64,000 nt of DNA from Acanthaster planci (taxonomy: Eukaryota > Echinodermata > Asteroidea > Valvatida > Acanthasteridae), in contig NW_019091366.1 in the NCBI RefSeq assembly GCF_001949145.1, forward strand, positions 571,905 through 635,904. The letters are read 5' to 3'. The notes below the pieces were generated by a model. The model was given only the letters and a program-made list of their open reading frames with translations. It had not been told where the DNA came from and ran no database searches. Both the position numbers and the translations under genes were made by a program. Below are positions 25,901-39,500 of this stretch, in pieces. Within the stretch, counting starts at the first letter, position 1, and each line of letters begins with the position of its first letter.

Positions 25901-28416
25901 CGAACAGCTCGATTTGTAGTTCGTTAGTCGGACGCTCGAACGCTGGGAACGTACAACCGGTTATTGCTGGTTGTTGCATGCAACATGGTGGCATCCATGT
26001 GCGTTCTTTCAGAGTAAACTCTAGAAAGCTGGGCTGAATTCTTTTCTATTTAAAAAGGAACATTTATTTTTTTATGAAAAATAACTACATGTATTGTGAA
26101 AACTTCCCATTGTCTCCGGCTTTGTGAGCCATCTCGCTATTTTTTTGCGGCTGTTCAAAAAAGCAAAATCTCCCGAGTTTTTTGGTGTGTTCCAGTAAAA
26201 TCCTGAGAGGTGGTGTGTGGTCGTCGGTTCCGACAACAGTGTTCTTGAGTCGTGTTGTCGAAGTTCGAGCCGTAGAGCAAGAAACCAATGTCAAGAACAT
26301 TCCGCCCGAACTCGACCTGAAATTCGTTTTCACTTCGGTTTCATTTCGAACTCATCCTTAGTTCAAGTTACATCATTCGTTTTGAGTGGTCGTTCAATTT
26401 TGGGGGTTCATTCGAAGAGTTATACTTGCATGCGGCTTCGTACTATTTCTCACACTTTTCAGTACATTTTATTTAGTAGATTAACATGGAAACGACGGCT
26501 AAACGTCAGACATTTCTCATTTATTATAACTATTCCCAAAGCACATGCTATCGACTATTTAATAAAAAGAACTTCGAACTCATTTTGTTCAGTTGGGTCA
26601 TAAATACATGCAATTAATTTTACGATTATTTCACTTTGTTTGCTACAGAGATTAGAGCTCGAAATTACACGTAACAGTAGTTAAATTTGCACACAGGTCA
26701 ACAAAAACTTTTGACGAAATTACTGGACAACTATGCGACTCCATTAAAGTGATTTTTTTTCAGACACATTGAAGTGTTAACGGACACCAATCCCAATCTT
26801 GGACCTGATCATTTATCTTCGTGTACGGTGCACTGTGACAGGTTAAAGGAAATCACACTCCTGTAATGCTCGATCGCTCATGTTTGTGGACACGTATTGC
26901 GTGCAAAAGATCGTGCCAAATGAAACCCCGTGGTTCTGAGGGAAGCCATGAAAGGTTCGGCCACACAACGGATGTTGTTGTGCAGAGGGACAGACGGGGG
27001 TGATTTCCCCCCCCCAAAAAAAAAATCGAGCTGATGGCCGGATATCGTCTCTTTTCTGTTCAGTTTCCCACCATTTAGGTCGACACTGACGGATGTCTCA
27101 GCAGTTTTGAAAATATGACACAAGCCTACTTAAACAAAAACACAGAAGTAATTTAAAGCTGGAAAAGTGGCCTTTCCAAGCCACCCCCCCCATCTCCACT
27201 GACTAGAAAGACAACATGCAAAAACTGGTAAACGGTGAAGATACTGAAGATTAGTCCAAAAAGCAAAACAAGACCTTGGAAAACTGGGTTGTTGACCGCG
27301 CGCTAAGTTACAATAGAGAAACAATGATGCTACAGAGAGAAAAAATAACACCAATTAGTGTAGATTTAAGAGCCAGGTAGGCCTATAGGAAATGAGAGTT
27401 AAGTTTCGTTTGCTAGAGAATAAGACCTTCACGATTTTGACTGCTCAGGCAAAGTGCATGTTCTTGTAATCTTGTCTTGATAAAGTGCGAGGACTGTTTT
27501 CTTAGAGCGAACATGCAGCGAAGATGCGCGCCGTTTCAGCCTGGTGTAGCCGGCCTTCGACTGCCGTAAAAGAGAAAAAAAGCCCGAAGGCGTTTTAAGC
27601 CCTGGTTGTTCACCCAAAGTAAAGTAAACAAGTCCTGGCTATTCAATCTCTGAGAGTCCGTGGCAACATGTCAGGGGCAGATCTTCCCTCTTTTTTTTTC
27701 CCTGCACCACGAGTAGACGGACCGCAACAACGGGTCCCGGGATACTGTTCTTGCCTGCCGAGGCGCCCCGCGGCGTGCGCGCTCTCCCCTCGCCGTGCGT
27801 GCACGGGTACTGACTAAGTGACTTAGAGACAAAAGCCACGGCAGGATGAAACCCCATGTCTGTCAGCTGGGCCCTGCTAATACCCAAAGCAGAACCCTGT
27901 GATCTGCAGGCAAGCATCCCCAAAGCTGGCCGTTGCTAGGGATTAGGTAATCCGGCTAAGGCTCTGCATTTCGTGCGAATCTCCAGTCCGTGAGACGCAA
28001 TAATAGGCTACCAACCGGACTTTCAGCCATTATTAAAGGTTGATTCGCACATTTACGATTCAAAGCCGAATTGAAAGATCGGTGAAATTTCTGGAAGTGC
28101 CCCGACAATTTTAGACAGGTTCAAAACTGTCGGAGTGATTTAGGAACAAATTGTAATTCGTGGTTAGTTTGTTATTTGCAACTGGATATTCCTATGGAAT
28201 TCTTGCAAGTTCCGTAAGATTATTATGACTTCTTGGTGTTAAACAGACCAGAATCATACCAAATCGTTACACGGGTCAAGAACTGTACAAATATAATAAT
28301 AACTTCATTCAGATTTTGAAATTGCCATAATTCTCAGTCATTCTGGATATTTCTCGAGTTATTCCTCTACTATTCTTGACATAATCGCGACAATCTGCAT
28401 TTATTCTACCCTACGT
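19980..28416. other. Spacer between MMP21 and EDRF1, with MMP21 3' UTR
   Basis: No recognisable exon. A plus-strand AATAAA at 21001-21006, about 1 kb after the MMP21 stop, is a candidate polyadenylation signal. The rest is AT-rich spacer with short random frames, a TA microsatellite-like run near 21276 and a few CpG-richer islands (24.65-24.9 kb, 27.7-27.85 kb) with no identifiable product. Confidence 0.5.
20300..20468. mobile_element. Foldback mini-element, family 1, copy 1
   Basis: A 169-bp near-palindrome. The left arm begins CGGGCGATTCACAACAGTGC and the right arm, reverse-complemented, begins CGGGCGTTTCACAATTAGTG; the arms run about 75 bp each, including CGCCTCCAAGA, CACAATGCG-type and TGTCGACC blocks, around a short centre. 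TA flanks both ends (20298-20299 and 20469-20470), as expected of a TA target duplication (Tc1/mariner-like). It has no coding capacity. It lies about 320 bp after the MMP21 stop and might be inside its 3' UTR. A related copy is at 60118-60285. Confidence 0.82.
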
Positions 28417-28574
28417 CGCAATCAATCGGCTTGATTCGGCTTCCACATCGCAATCAATCGGCTTGATTCGGCTTCCACATCGCAATCAATCGGCTTGATT
28501 CGGCTTCCACATCGCAATCAATCGGCTTGATTCGGCTTCCACATCGCAATCAATCGGCTTGATTCGGCTTCCAC
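28417..28574. repeat. Five-copy 32-bp tandem array
   Basis: Copies start at 28417, 28449, 28481, 28513 and 28545; the last is cut at 30 bp. The unit begins CGCAATCAATCGGCTTGATT and continues CGGCTTCCAC(AT), and the copies are essentially identical. Each holds the inverted repeat AATCAA-TCGGC-TTGATT and hence ATCAATC/GATTGAT words like those bound by Pbx/Hox-class homeodomains. No spacers are present, so this is a minisatellite. Confidence 0.95.
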
Positions 28575-28958
28575 GTACTGGTTATACTTCGTCACCCCAA
28601 ATCATTCTTACAAACGATCAATTTGTTTCATTTCTACCGATGCCATCGAGAATGTTTACCGGGATAGATCAAGGTACTCGTGGCAATAATTCGGGAATCA
28701 ACGAACGGCTTTACACAATAACGATTAAATCGTACAAACTGAACCGAGCGGTTGCTAGGTTCGTTACCCCCTTTTTATTTCAAACGTGACGTGAATAAAA
28801 TCCTGAAGACAGTCTGTGAAAAAAAATGTTTTGAAACAAAACAGAAGGACAGTTGCATAAACTAAACGTTTGGCGACTTTTTTATTGTTCAATACATGTA
28901 GACGCAGCCAACCTGTCGTTTTCTGTTCTTTCTTCCTTTTTTTTTCTTTTTTTTCAGG

Positions 28959-29069
28959 GAATTATTGATTTGTTGATCGATACAGCGGTCTCGTTCTTTA
29001 CGTTGGCAGTTCTGCACGCTATGAATTGGTATTTTATGCACCCTTTGAGCGTGAACAACGATCATTGAT
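28959..29069 (+). other. Possible orphan terminal exon
   Basis: A long pyrimidine tract ending TTTTTTCAG (28950-28958) precedes an open frame reading GIIDLLIDTAVSFFTLAVLH, then 16 more residues to a TGA. It is hydrophobic in its first half. No homology is recognised and no upstream exon was found, so a chance acceptor is the simpler reading. Confidence 0.15.
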
Positions 29070-29980
29070 ATCGCCGTTGTTGGCACAAGGCCCAGTTTGG
29101 GTGTGTTTTGCTACAAGTCGAACGGAAGGACAGCACCAAAAAGCCCTTCCAGTCAGTCACCCAAAAAAAGATGAACACTGTGATACATAATACGGATGGC
29201 TATTCAAATGACATGAATTGGTTGTGGATTTTCAGCTCGAAGGACCAGACATGGATACGCATTCATACATCTAATTGATCATTCGAAAGTGCCTTGGTGC
29301 AAGCATTGAAAAATGTCCAGACATTTCACATATCATCGTTCAACAACCTCATCATGGGAATTCACTTCAAGTCTAATTACTGACTCAAATCAATAAACTA
29401 TTATCTCTTTTGAGATTTGAGATTGAAGAGTTCACTTGACATTGCTTTTTGGAAATTTAGACGCATCTCCAAAACTGTGAATAGAGTCGTGATGTATCTT
29501 ATCAATAACACTGCTAAATTAGCATTGCTTAATAAAATAGCTTCGGTGAACATTTCAATGTGATTTGATTCTCTCGGTTACGTCTTTTACTTCAATACAA
29601 TATTAGTCTTTCCTGGTTTATTTAACAAGAACTATTTTCTGCCAAATCCTGAAAAAAAAGAAGAACCACAAACGATTTACCTGTCCCAAAATGGATAGAT
29701 AAATGTACCGAGGCATTTACCGGCATGTCTTTCAGAATCATCTGTTCCCATGACAGATGAACACAAAAACAAACATCCACCTCGTTCCGACTTTAACGTT
29801 AACCACTGAAACATCAAAGTTGTACGTTGTAACATATGCACATAAAGGCAGGAATTCAATTTAAATTATACAGGACTGGCCAACTTGAGAGCTCCGAGTA
29901 ACATCTCTTGAAGTCAGCCTAAAGGTTTGAGAGGTAATGTTGCATTAACTTCTATTGCACATTGTTACAGTATTGCATGA

Positions 29981-29986
29981 TTTATT
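29981..29986 (-). terminator. Candidate EDRF1 polyadenylation signal
   Basis: AATAAA on the minus strand (TTTATT on plus) about 600 nt past the EDRF1 stop codon. It is the first convincing signal I noticed downstream, but without transcripts the choice is uncertain. Confidence 0.3.
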
Positions 29987-30179
29987 TGTATGGCATTCAA
30001 CTTACTATGGCTTCTCCATTAGTTAAAATAAAATGCTATTCTGGGTAGAAAGTTTGATATATTACCTGTTTTTTCCGTCAAAAATTACATCACTCCCAAC
30101 CCAGTAAACACAGTCTCATGTGTATCATGGAGGGCGGGGCATATAACGAAAAGGGGTGGCAACAAAAGGCCTCGACGAA

Positions 30180-30245
30180 ACACCTGAGCCACATTGGCAG
30201 TTTTCATCTTCCATCTCTGCAACCGTGGTTCGAATCTTGCCCAAG
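30180..30245 (+). repeat. tRNA-like SINE fragment
   Basis: GGTTCGAATCT at 30227-30237 matches the RNA polymerase III B box, and TGAGCCACATTGG about 40 bp upstream resembles an A box. No full cloverleaf can be drawn. It sits just beyond the 3' end of EDRF1, antisense to it. Confidence 0.4.
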
Positions 30246-30587
30246 CCGACACATCAATTACATTTTCGGTACCAGTCAAGTTCCGTTTTTGTCTGTGAGT
30301 GGTTGCTCCACATTTCCGTCAATAAAAACTGAACAAGCCGTCTCCACTCAGTATTTTTTTTCTCTGTCAGCCCCTCAAGTCAAAGGGCTAAGAACACTTT
30401 TGAGGAATCCTTAGGTTCAACCATATAAGAAGATTTCATAATAATGACGATACTAAAGGCAGTTAGAGCTGAAATTAATTTTTCCACTAAATGAAAAATG
30501 ACTTTGAGTAGGTTGCACAATAAGAGAGCACTTACATTAGAAATGTTGTCGAACCGTGGCAATACCGAGTCGAGACTCGACCCCTAG

Positions 30588-33500
30588 TCAGTTGATGGCC
30601 TGGAACAACTGCTGCACCTCATCCAAGATGCTCAGGAGAGTCACAGGACTCTCAGTCGACGAGGCAGGAGATGGTGGGACTGACGATAACGATGCTGGCA
30701 GGGTCCTTCCCAAGGAGGCTGCATACATCTTTTTATAGGCGGTGGCCTGCTGCATCCTGAAAAATTACAGATCGGCAAAACTTTTCAAATTTTCAAAAGT
30801 CAAATTTTGGGGGCTGTTTTATTCATCCTCGAAATGTATCACTGACCCTGAGAGTTGTTGCGTAGTTCAGAACATTTCATGAACATTAATCGAAAGCCAA
30901 GTGGATGCAAAATACAATTTCTCAATGATTTTTAAATGTTCCTAAAATTAAGGAATGAATATCACCTTCCCTTTCAGGAAATGATCATAACTAAAACTAA
31001 ATATCAGACATCAGAATTTAAGACCCTGAACAAACGCTGACAGTAACACTTGCAGCTCAAACTGCTGCACATCTTTTAGTAATTGGCAGGGTACCAGGGA
31101 TTATGGACATGATGAGCTCAAAGACCTGAACAACTCACAGGATACCAGCCAGAGGTGAAACCCTCTTACCTTGAAGAATATCTCTAAACTTATGAGTGCA
31201 ACAGGACACTGAGTGGATCAGGAATCCAAGTGACTCGGCATTTTCATCAAGTCGAAAATTTCAACTTTCCGTCTTACCCTTTCTTGTTGGTGCTATGCAA
31301 CTTGACAAGGTTCCGCAGCATGTACTGCAGCCTGGACTCCCAAATCGACTCCAGCCTCTGCCGTTCCTCTTCCTCCTCCTTGCTCAGTCTGTCCTTGACC
31401 TTTGAACCCTGACCTTCTGGCTGTGACCCCTGACCTCCGGCACTGCTGGCTCCTGTCTCAGAGCTGCCCGGGGCCGGTTGGTGCATACCTGGATCCTCAA
31501 CAGCTTCCTCCTCACTTGTCCTCCGTTGCCGCTCGAGAGGATCAACTCCCAAGTTTCTCGTTCCCGAGTTGGGCACATCCGTCTCTGACAATGTCCCTTT
31601 AGGGTCTGCGGTCTCATCATCGCTAGAACGAGACCACTCACCGACATCCACCTGTGCCTTCGGTGACATCCGACCACGCTCAACGACATCCGAGTCAACT
31701 CGGCCGGCGTCTTGCACAGTGCTGGTGGGCATGCCCAGTTCTCTTGCCTCCTTGCCCCACGCCTTCTGCAATGCGTTCAGTGCATCTCTGCACTGCAGGA
31801 GAGCCTCGAGGGCTGACTGTAGGGTCTTGATGCGAGCACTGACCCCAGACTGACCTGACAAAGCCAACAAGCGGTTAGGATGCTTTTTGCATGTACTTGA
31901 AAGATTGCTTCGTGTAGTGAGGAGTAAAAAGATTGGACAGAATGTACCATAAAATTAGACATCTGAAATGTTCCCTTAGAAATCCTGTACACATGGGAGA
32001 CAGACATTGTTAATATCAAAGGTCATCAATGAGGTCATCTTCCAACTATGAAACATTCAACATTGTTCAAGGCATACTATGCCTGTTACATTTTATGCGT
32101 GGGTAAATGCAGCTATGTAAAGATGAAAAATTGGACAACTTAAACACCGAAACTGGAAAACTGACTCTCTGACTCAACTAATTCAGTATGCTGCACACAA
32201 TATTGGCATGTTGATTCAGGGAAGATTCACGACAATAAAACATGCACCTGTGCAAGCCATTAGTAAGTGGCTGTAGCCACTTCCCATAGACTCGTGTGCG
32301 AATCTCAGCCGCAGCCAGTCAATTTGGTCCCATTATTTACCTTCAAACTGATGTTCCAGGAGGGCCACTCTCTCCAGAAGAACCCTCAACAACTCAGAGG
32401 GACGATCCAGGTCACTAAACAGCCTGATGGCCTTCTGATAGTGCAGCTCTGCCAGGGAGCGCGTGTGCTTCTGCTTCTGCTGGGACGACTGCGGAGGAAT
32501 AAAGAAGGAAACCCAGTGACAAAGCAGAAAAGCTTGAATCTTCAGGATTAGTAACAAGATTACATCATAAAAACTAACCTCTTTGAGTGTCAGTAACAGC
32601 AACGCTAATCGTAGCTCTGAGATTTGCAAAACATATCGTGATGACACACTTGAGATTTAAAATTGTGCCTCTGCAAGGGTCAGTGGTCAAAAATTGATGT
32701 TACTACTTCACAGGATGTGTTTAGAGCTGCCTTAGCTTCCAGTTTGAAGGTTTGATGGAGCACAGTGTGAAAGCTCTGGGACAGTAAAAAAGCAATACAC
32801 TCTGAGGGCTTAAACCACAGCGTATGTATTCAACCTTGAGAACTGAGGCGTGGCCGAAGAACTCTCACCCTTGCCGGCAAGATCTGAAAATGAATAAGCA
32901 TCATTACCAAGTTGTGGCTGCCCAGTCTGTCCGACTGTTACACTCCTCTAAGTACAGCAAATGAGGTTGAGTGAACTTTCAACAACGTCTTTTCTTCCCC
33001 GAAAGGATACCTAAAGGTGTGGATGGTTGGAGAAATCCTACTGCACAATGCTCACACAAGAGATTTCAGATATTTCGACACTCATAAAGTGGTCCAGCCT
33101 ACCTGGTTTCTATAGGCATTGTGATGCAGGGATGCTAGGCGGTGGTGTATGGTTGCTGTGCGGTACTGGTAGACAGGCTGCTTGGCCGGTGTGATATCGT
33201 CTACTTCGCATAGTTGCAGGGCCTTGTTCATCAGCTCAAGGATCTCTTTCTCAATCTGGTGAACAGATAAATTGAAAATACTGAGGGATTGCCGGCGCCC
33301 GCAACAAACGGCTAAGGGACACACAAAGCCGTAGTTAGCATATGGCCAATGTGTAGGGGCATAGGCACTCTTTGGACAGGACTGACGCTTAAGTTAATGC
33401 CTGCTCCACTGAAATTGACAAGAAGTATTTTTTCTGCGGTCTCGAGAATACCTGTTCCTGAGCCATGGACGACAGAGGAGGATGATCCTGTAAGATGGTT

Positions 33501-36500
33501 GCCATGGCAAAGTATGTTGATGAGAGCTCCCAGGTGACCGACTCCCAAAGAGATGGGTTCTTCTTACGTTGGCCAAGCCGGGTCAATGCCCTCTGGTAAT
33601 AGTCAACAGCCTGCAGAGATCACAAGTGGAGCAGAGATTTGCATGGGATTTAGCAAATTAGGAGGCAAAATGCACTATCATCTGTCTGGGTATCACTGAG
33701 AAGAGTTGGGATTGGCAGTTGATTCTCAATTGGACAAAACATGAAGCCCAGATTCAAAAGACGGGCAACATCGTTTTGAGAACTGGCACTGAAAGAGTTG
33801 CAAATGAGAATACCGAAGAAGTACCAAGGGCAGATCAAGATCCACATATTCGGGGACGCAAAAATTTGGAGAGGGGTCCAAAAAAATTGAGGATTTCTCC
33901 AAGGACTCTTTATGGCCTTCTGAGAAGCGAAGTTTAGTTCTATGGCTTTTTACATGCCTTACGAAGGAAGGAAGGAAATGTAGCAAACATCTTCCAAATA
34001 CAGGACAGCTGGACTACTTGAGTTGACTTTTGCAACCGCATCAGTTGAAATATTTCTGTCTACCTTGTTGTAGTAGTAGCGCTCCTGCTGCCTCATCTCG
34101 CTCCTCTTGTACAGCTCGCTCTCCCCACAGCTGAAGGCGCACAGTCGCATCAGCTTGCCCACATTGCAGAGCAGGAGCGAGATGTTGGCAGTGTCCTTGA
34201 CGCTCTCAAATATCTTGATGCCGGACTCGAAGCACCTCAGGCTCTTGTACCACAGGTCCTGCTCCTCCTGAAAGGTACCTGTCGACAGGAAAAGAGAGCA
34301 CACCGTCCCGGGTGAATATTCAGCGTTTTACAGCAAATTTACCACGAAATGCCACTAAACTGGACACCTGACTCTAACAAACAACCCCTTCAGTCTTAAT
34401 TGATTGAGCAACTACACATTAGTGCATGGAGCAAGTGGCGTCTACACCAAACAACCATCTTTCCATCACAGTCACCTTTGGAGGTTCAGTTGAAGACAAG
34501 CAAAGGTAAGGTGTATTGTTTATGCCTAGTTCTTCAGAAAGCATACGTCTGAACCCCTATTTTCAATAAAATCTGTCACATAGCCCGATGACTCAAGTCA
34601 AAATGAAGCCAGAATAACAACATGGGGCTTGTCCCCGGCTAATTGCTATATTCTGCCTTAAGTAGATAAACCTGTCTTTCAAACCCCTTACAAGATCAGT
34701 TTTATAGCTTCTCACAGTTTGAGGGGCATACCTTCCTCATTTCTCATTGCTAGTGCCTGGTTCATGTAGCAGACTCCCAGCTCGTTATGGGCGTTGCCTT
34801 GTTTCCTCCTGAGAGCTGTCAGATAATCATCGCCACGGCCGGTGCCTTCACTCAGCGCCAGTGTGTAGCACTGTATGCTGGTCTTTAAGTTGTGCTCAGT
34901 GTCGTTACGAAAATCAACCGCCCATTCATGGTCTATCCAAACAGGACAGAAAGATGAAACTGACAAATCCTATCCAGATTGGAAAACGTGCTGTTTTACC
35001 GTCGTTTTCGTTACCCACACTTAATAAATTCCTGTCTTAAATGTTGAGTCCAACAATTCTCTCCAGAACTTCGCTCACTCCGCACAGATTTCACACGGTG
35101 CTACCGCCAACCCTGGTCACATTGCTACATCCACCGAGCAAACCTTCAGATCATATTTTTCAGAAATTTCGTCAACAAAGACGGGGTCACGCATTTCGCT
35201 TTACATATCAATAGGGGAGTAACACCCACCATTGGTCAGATGGTGCTGCTGAGCCTCGCTCAGGATCAGGCGATCCTCGGCAGTCGAGTACCTGAAGTCT
35301 TCTCTCTGTCTGACGTAGGAGACAAGGTTGTGTGTCAGAAGGGTGAGGCAGTCGCCGCACACCGCCAGCTGGTCGCTCAGGAGATTGAGGGCGCTGCTCG
35401 GATCTGGCAGGTTCACCGATGATCTATCGTCCATTGACTGACAAGCACCTATGGGGGGGCGTAAAGATCATCATACTAATCAGAAGATGAAATTTGGCAA
35501 GTACTGAAAACTCTCTTACCTCTAGACATGGATCCCTCCAACTGAGTGCAAGATATTATTTTTGGATGAGAAGATCCCAACAATCTCAAGCCAATTCTCC
35601 TCATGGAGAAACTACTGCAATCTTACAGCTGTGGAGGAAATTCCCTGTTAGATTTTATTTCACATAGTTGAAATTGCTTTCGAAATGTAATCTCAACTTC
35701 TGCAACAGCGCATAAGATGACCAACATTTGGCAGTTCCTTAGTTTACATAATTTGAACAGAGAAAATTTACGTATGATCCAAGAGACTTAAGGTATTAAA
35801 AAAGTAGGACGGCTTCAGTGCAGCAAACATAAGCTCCATCCGTCATGCAGCTTCAGTGAAATGATTATAAGATTGATAATTGTGTGGTGGTTCTTACTTT
35901 GACAAAATAAGGACATGTGGGCAAAGTGAAGGGCTAGCCCATATCTCTCAGCATCTCGGTTGGCCTTGGCAAGTACCAGGTAAGTCTCTCCAGCTTTCTT
36001 GAGGAGCAGGAAGCTAAGCTCATGCTGCCAACTTCCCGGGTGCCACTTCCCTCCGGCAATGGACAGGTCAGTCAGCCGAAGCGGTTCTTCCGCACCAAGT
36101 GGTTTCGAGTCCTCTAAGAAATGCGCCGATCTATCCGATGAGCCAGAGCTGCCGTCTTTTCCATTCGGCTGCTCCTGGAGCACAGCCCCAGGAAGCTGCC
36201 CAGGCAAGATGCTTCCTTTTGACCGGCTTGAGATCACAGGCTCCTCTGGCTTTGCGTTACCCTCGATCTCCACAACTTGCCCTGATTTGTCTGTCATTCC
36301 AGGGGAGGTGAAGACAGGCACCACATGAGTTGAGCTGGTCGTGACCTCTTGCTCCAAGAGTTTGGTGGTACTTCTTGCTTCACTGGAATTTCTTGCCTCT
36401 GTGCTGTGAGCTTCAACAACGACTCCTCCCAGAGTGTCGCGATTCGTATCACTCATCATTTTCTCGGGAAGAAACAAATCCTCCTGCTCCTTGCTGAGCT

Positions 36501-39500
36501 GCTCCGTTTCGGCCCCACTGTCCACCCCACCAAAGTCATCCAGGGCACTCACAGTACCACCTGGGAGCTGCCTCAACTCGGTGTCTGCAAGCTCTGCCTT
36601 CCCACCCGTGTCACGGGTCACTGAGGGCCTGGAATAGCAGAGAGGTCTGACCCGTGTCGGAGAGGGCAGTGGGCTTGGCAGCTTGGCAGCCTGCTTCTGG
36701 CCGCCACGTGTATCTGTAGACTGGGGACACTTCATGATGCTCTTCAGACCCTGAAAACCGGAAAAACAAGCTTACCAATTTTTCACGAAGAGCTCCAGCA
36801 AGACGTATTTATGCACAGAAGTACCAATACAAAATGGTATGTAAAACCTGCAATAATTCTAGACTACTGTACAATTTTTACATGGTTGCTGATGGTAAGA
36901 AGATGGGTCATATTAAACTGCATATTTCTGTCTGACAAATCCAGAGAATCAGAGATTGACCTTTGGAATGGCATAAGAATACTACCCCGTGACTCCTTAC
37001 CTTGACAATGAATGCCAGGGCCATTCTGGCTTTCTCCTCCCGAGAGGCGTACACGGTCTTGGCTGACCGCCTCCGGTGCCGTCCGCATTCCTTGAAGCCA
37101 CCCATCCCACTGCTGCTGCTGTGTTTGCTGCTGGGCTGCTTAAGGCTCTGGGTGTTCATGGAAGGCACACTCAGGGAGGATCCTCTCTCGTCCTCCTCCT
37201 CGATGACCAACTCGTCTTCGTCGGAGGCAGACGAGGAATCTGCAGGCTGCCGCTGGGCCTTGTTGGAGGCCTTCTGGGAGGCAGGGGCTGAGGCGGCAGG
37301 AGGCTGGGGGTCGTTCAAGTCATCCTCATTGATAAAGATGTGGGACAGGAGATGACTGGCCGAGGCTGCTACCTGCATCACCAAAGAAATGCGCACTAAA
37401 ACTTTCAACTGGAATTTTCACCATCCTTCTCCATCTCTTGCCCAGGTTCAAATTTCCACTTCCTACACAATAACACGTACCTGTTTGCATTCCCCTTGAA
37501 ATAGTATGCTCAGGAATTTTCCTCCCACCTCTAAAACAGAAATTCTGGTATTTGTTTCCAATCTGCCGCTTTCATCAGACTTGCAAACTTGTCCATCTCA
37601 AAAAAATCCTTGCGATCACTAAAAGAAATGACTGAAGTTGAAAGGTATAACATTGACTGATGCTAAGACTTGAGTTCAGGCGCCAAGCCTTGAGTTCCAA
37701 AGTTGAGAGAGCTCTCACCTCTGGATGTTGCCCTTCATTGCCTTCCAGGAGTTGCAGACAGTTCTTCAGAAGCTTGTACATGGTGCTTTTATCCCTGTAA
37801 TGGAACACATTTCAGACAGGCCGTGTCAGAACGACAGTTATGGCTGCTGAATACAGCCCCCCAAGAATGAAGAAGAGCAGGCCTTCCTGGGGATGAATGC
37901 AGGAATGTAAGTGGGCTCTGACAATGTCGCCTGAAATTTCAGGTACACGAGAAAAGTTGATGCACATGTGTGGCAATAACATACATATTCACTAGAATTT
38001 GACAAGAGCTTACACTTGGCCATTTTTAGACAGACTTAAATCACTGTGGTTGGCTAAAACCAATGATGTAGAAATCTTGAGGTCTTGGGTTCAAATCCCA
38101 CTTCAGTAAATTATCATTGTTCTCCAGCTAATCACAAGCCAAGTAAGTACAAAGTGGCAGTGGGACGTGGAACTAAACTTAAAAGGGATGGAACAATGCG
38201 CAATCAACGCCCTCATCTCCTGAAACAGTTACGTGCAAAGAGCTACTGTGGCTAATACTGCTGAACCAGGGACGAGCGACTCAAACTGGTGTTCTGCCGC
38301 ACTCACTTCTTGTTGGGTCCCGACATGGAGAGATTCCTGGCCACCCTGTACAGCAACATGGCGACCGGAGAGATGAAGGGATTCTCCCATGGCCTGTTGG
38401 GATACTCGTTGCAAAGACTTGTCAGGTCGTAGAGTTTCACCACGTCCTCATCTTGACCTGTGGAGAAATGGAAAGCACATGTACAATTAAACCCTTGTAC
38501 TTTTGTATGTATCCTACAGATTCTTACAACAGGTGTCAAATCTAGTGGCTCTAACAAAATCCTACAGTTGACAAGTTCACCGCTGAAAGAACTATCAATA
38601 CCAATTTTCTACAGCTGCAAAATCACTCAATACGATACTTTTTAGGCAAATCACAAGATATAAACATCATTAGGATATCATCAGAGAAAAAAATCATGTT
38701 AACAAGCAATAAAGTGGATTGATTGAACCCAGAAAGGTTCAAAGTTGCTGCTCTGCCATTCCAAAATTGCCTCAATTTTCACCGACCTACCTTTGAAAAG
38801 CCAGTATGTGTGCCCTTCCTTTGTACAGTGGCTTTTCAGGAAAGATAAGATGTTCTGTGCAATATCCTTCACAACCTGGGAGGTGAGGCCAGAAAACAGA
38901 CGTTATCAATTCGACATATTCCGTCAAAAAGCTTGCAGGTAGAAGTGAGAATTTTTTTTATACATTTCAGACTTGTAATTGATGGGTACTCACTGACCTG
39001 GGGTGCAAACTTGGCCTCTTCCAAGTTGGGTATCTCTTCTGTTTTGAGCAGTTCGTACTTCTGAACGATGCCGTTGAGATGGTAGCACATGGCCAGCTCG
39101 GGGACATTGGACATGAGGTTGTCGAGCCAGTAATCAAGGCCGGTCAATACATTGATCGGGCTGCTCATATCCCTAGGCAAGACCGATAGATGGAAAACTC
39201 TTAACACCAGCCTGCAAATATCCAGTCAGTACTTGCTAGAAGTACACCTAAACCACAATGACGTCACTCTACGTTTACATGTGCGCCTTACTATGGGGGC
39301 TTGATGGATCTTGTCCAAACTCACTGCCATAAAGAAGCACATGTGTAGACGAAGCGTGACGTTATTATGTTATAGGTCCATTGAAGTACATATTTTGAGC
39401 ATAAGAAATAAACGTACACAACGTGTGTTTAGGAACCCAAATCCTCACGACAGTTGAAATTCATCAGGTGCTTTGAAAAAGAGGAAGGTGAAAGTCCATT

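Noticed and set aside
28417-28574. CRISPR-like array
   Set aside because: The repeats are contiguous with no spacers, and the window is clearly animal DNA; it is a minisatellite.
31274-31870. Separate 198-codon minus-strand gene
   Set aside because: It is the penultimate EDRF1 exon (31854-31278); its borders are splice sites and its phase fits both neighbours.
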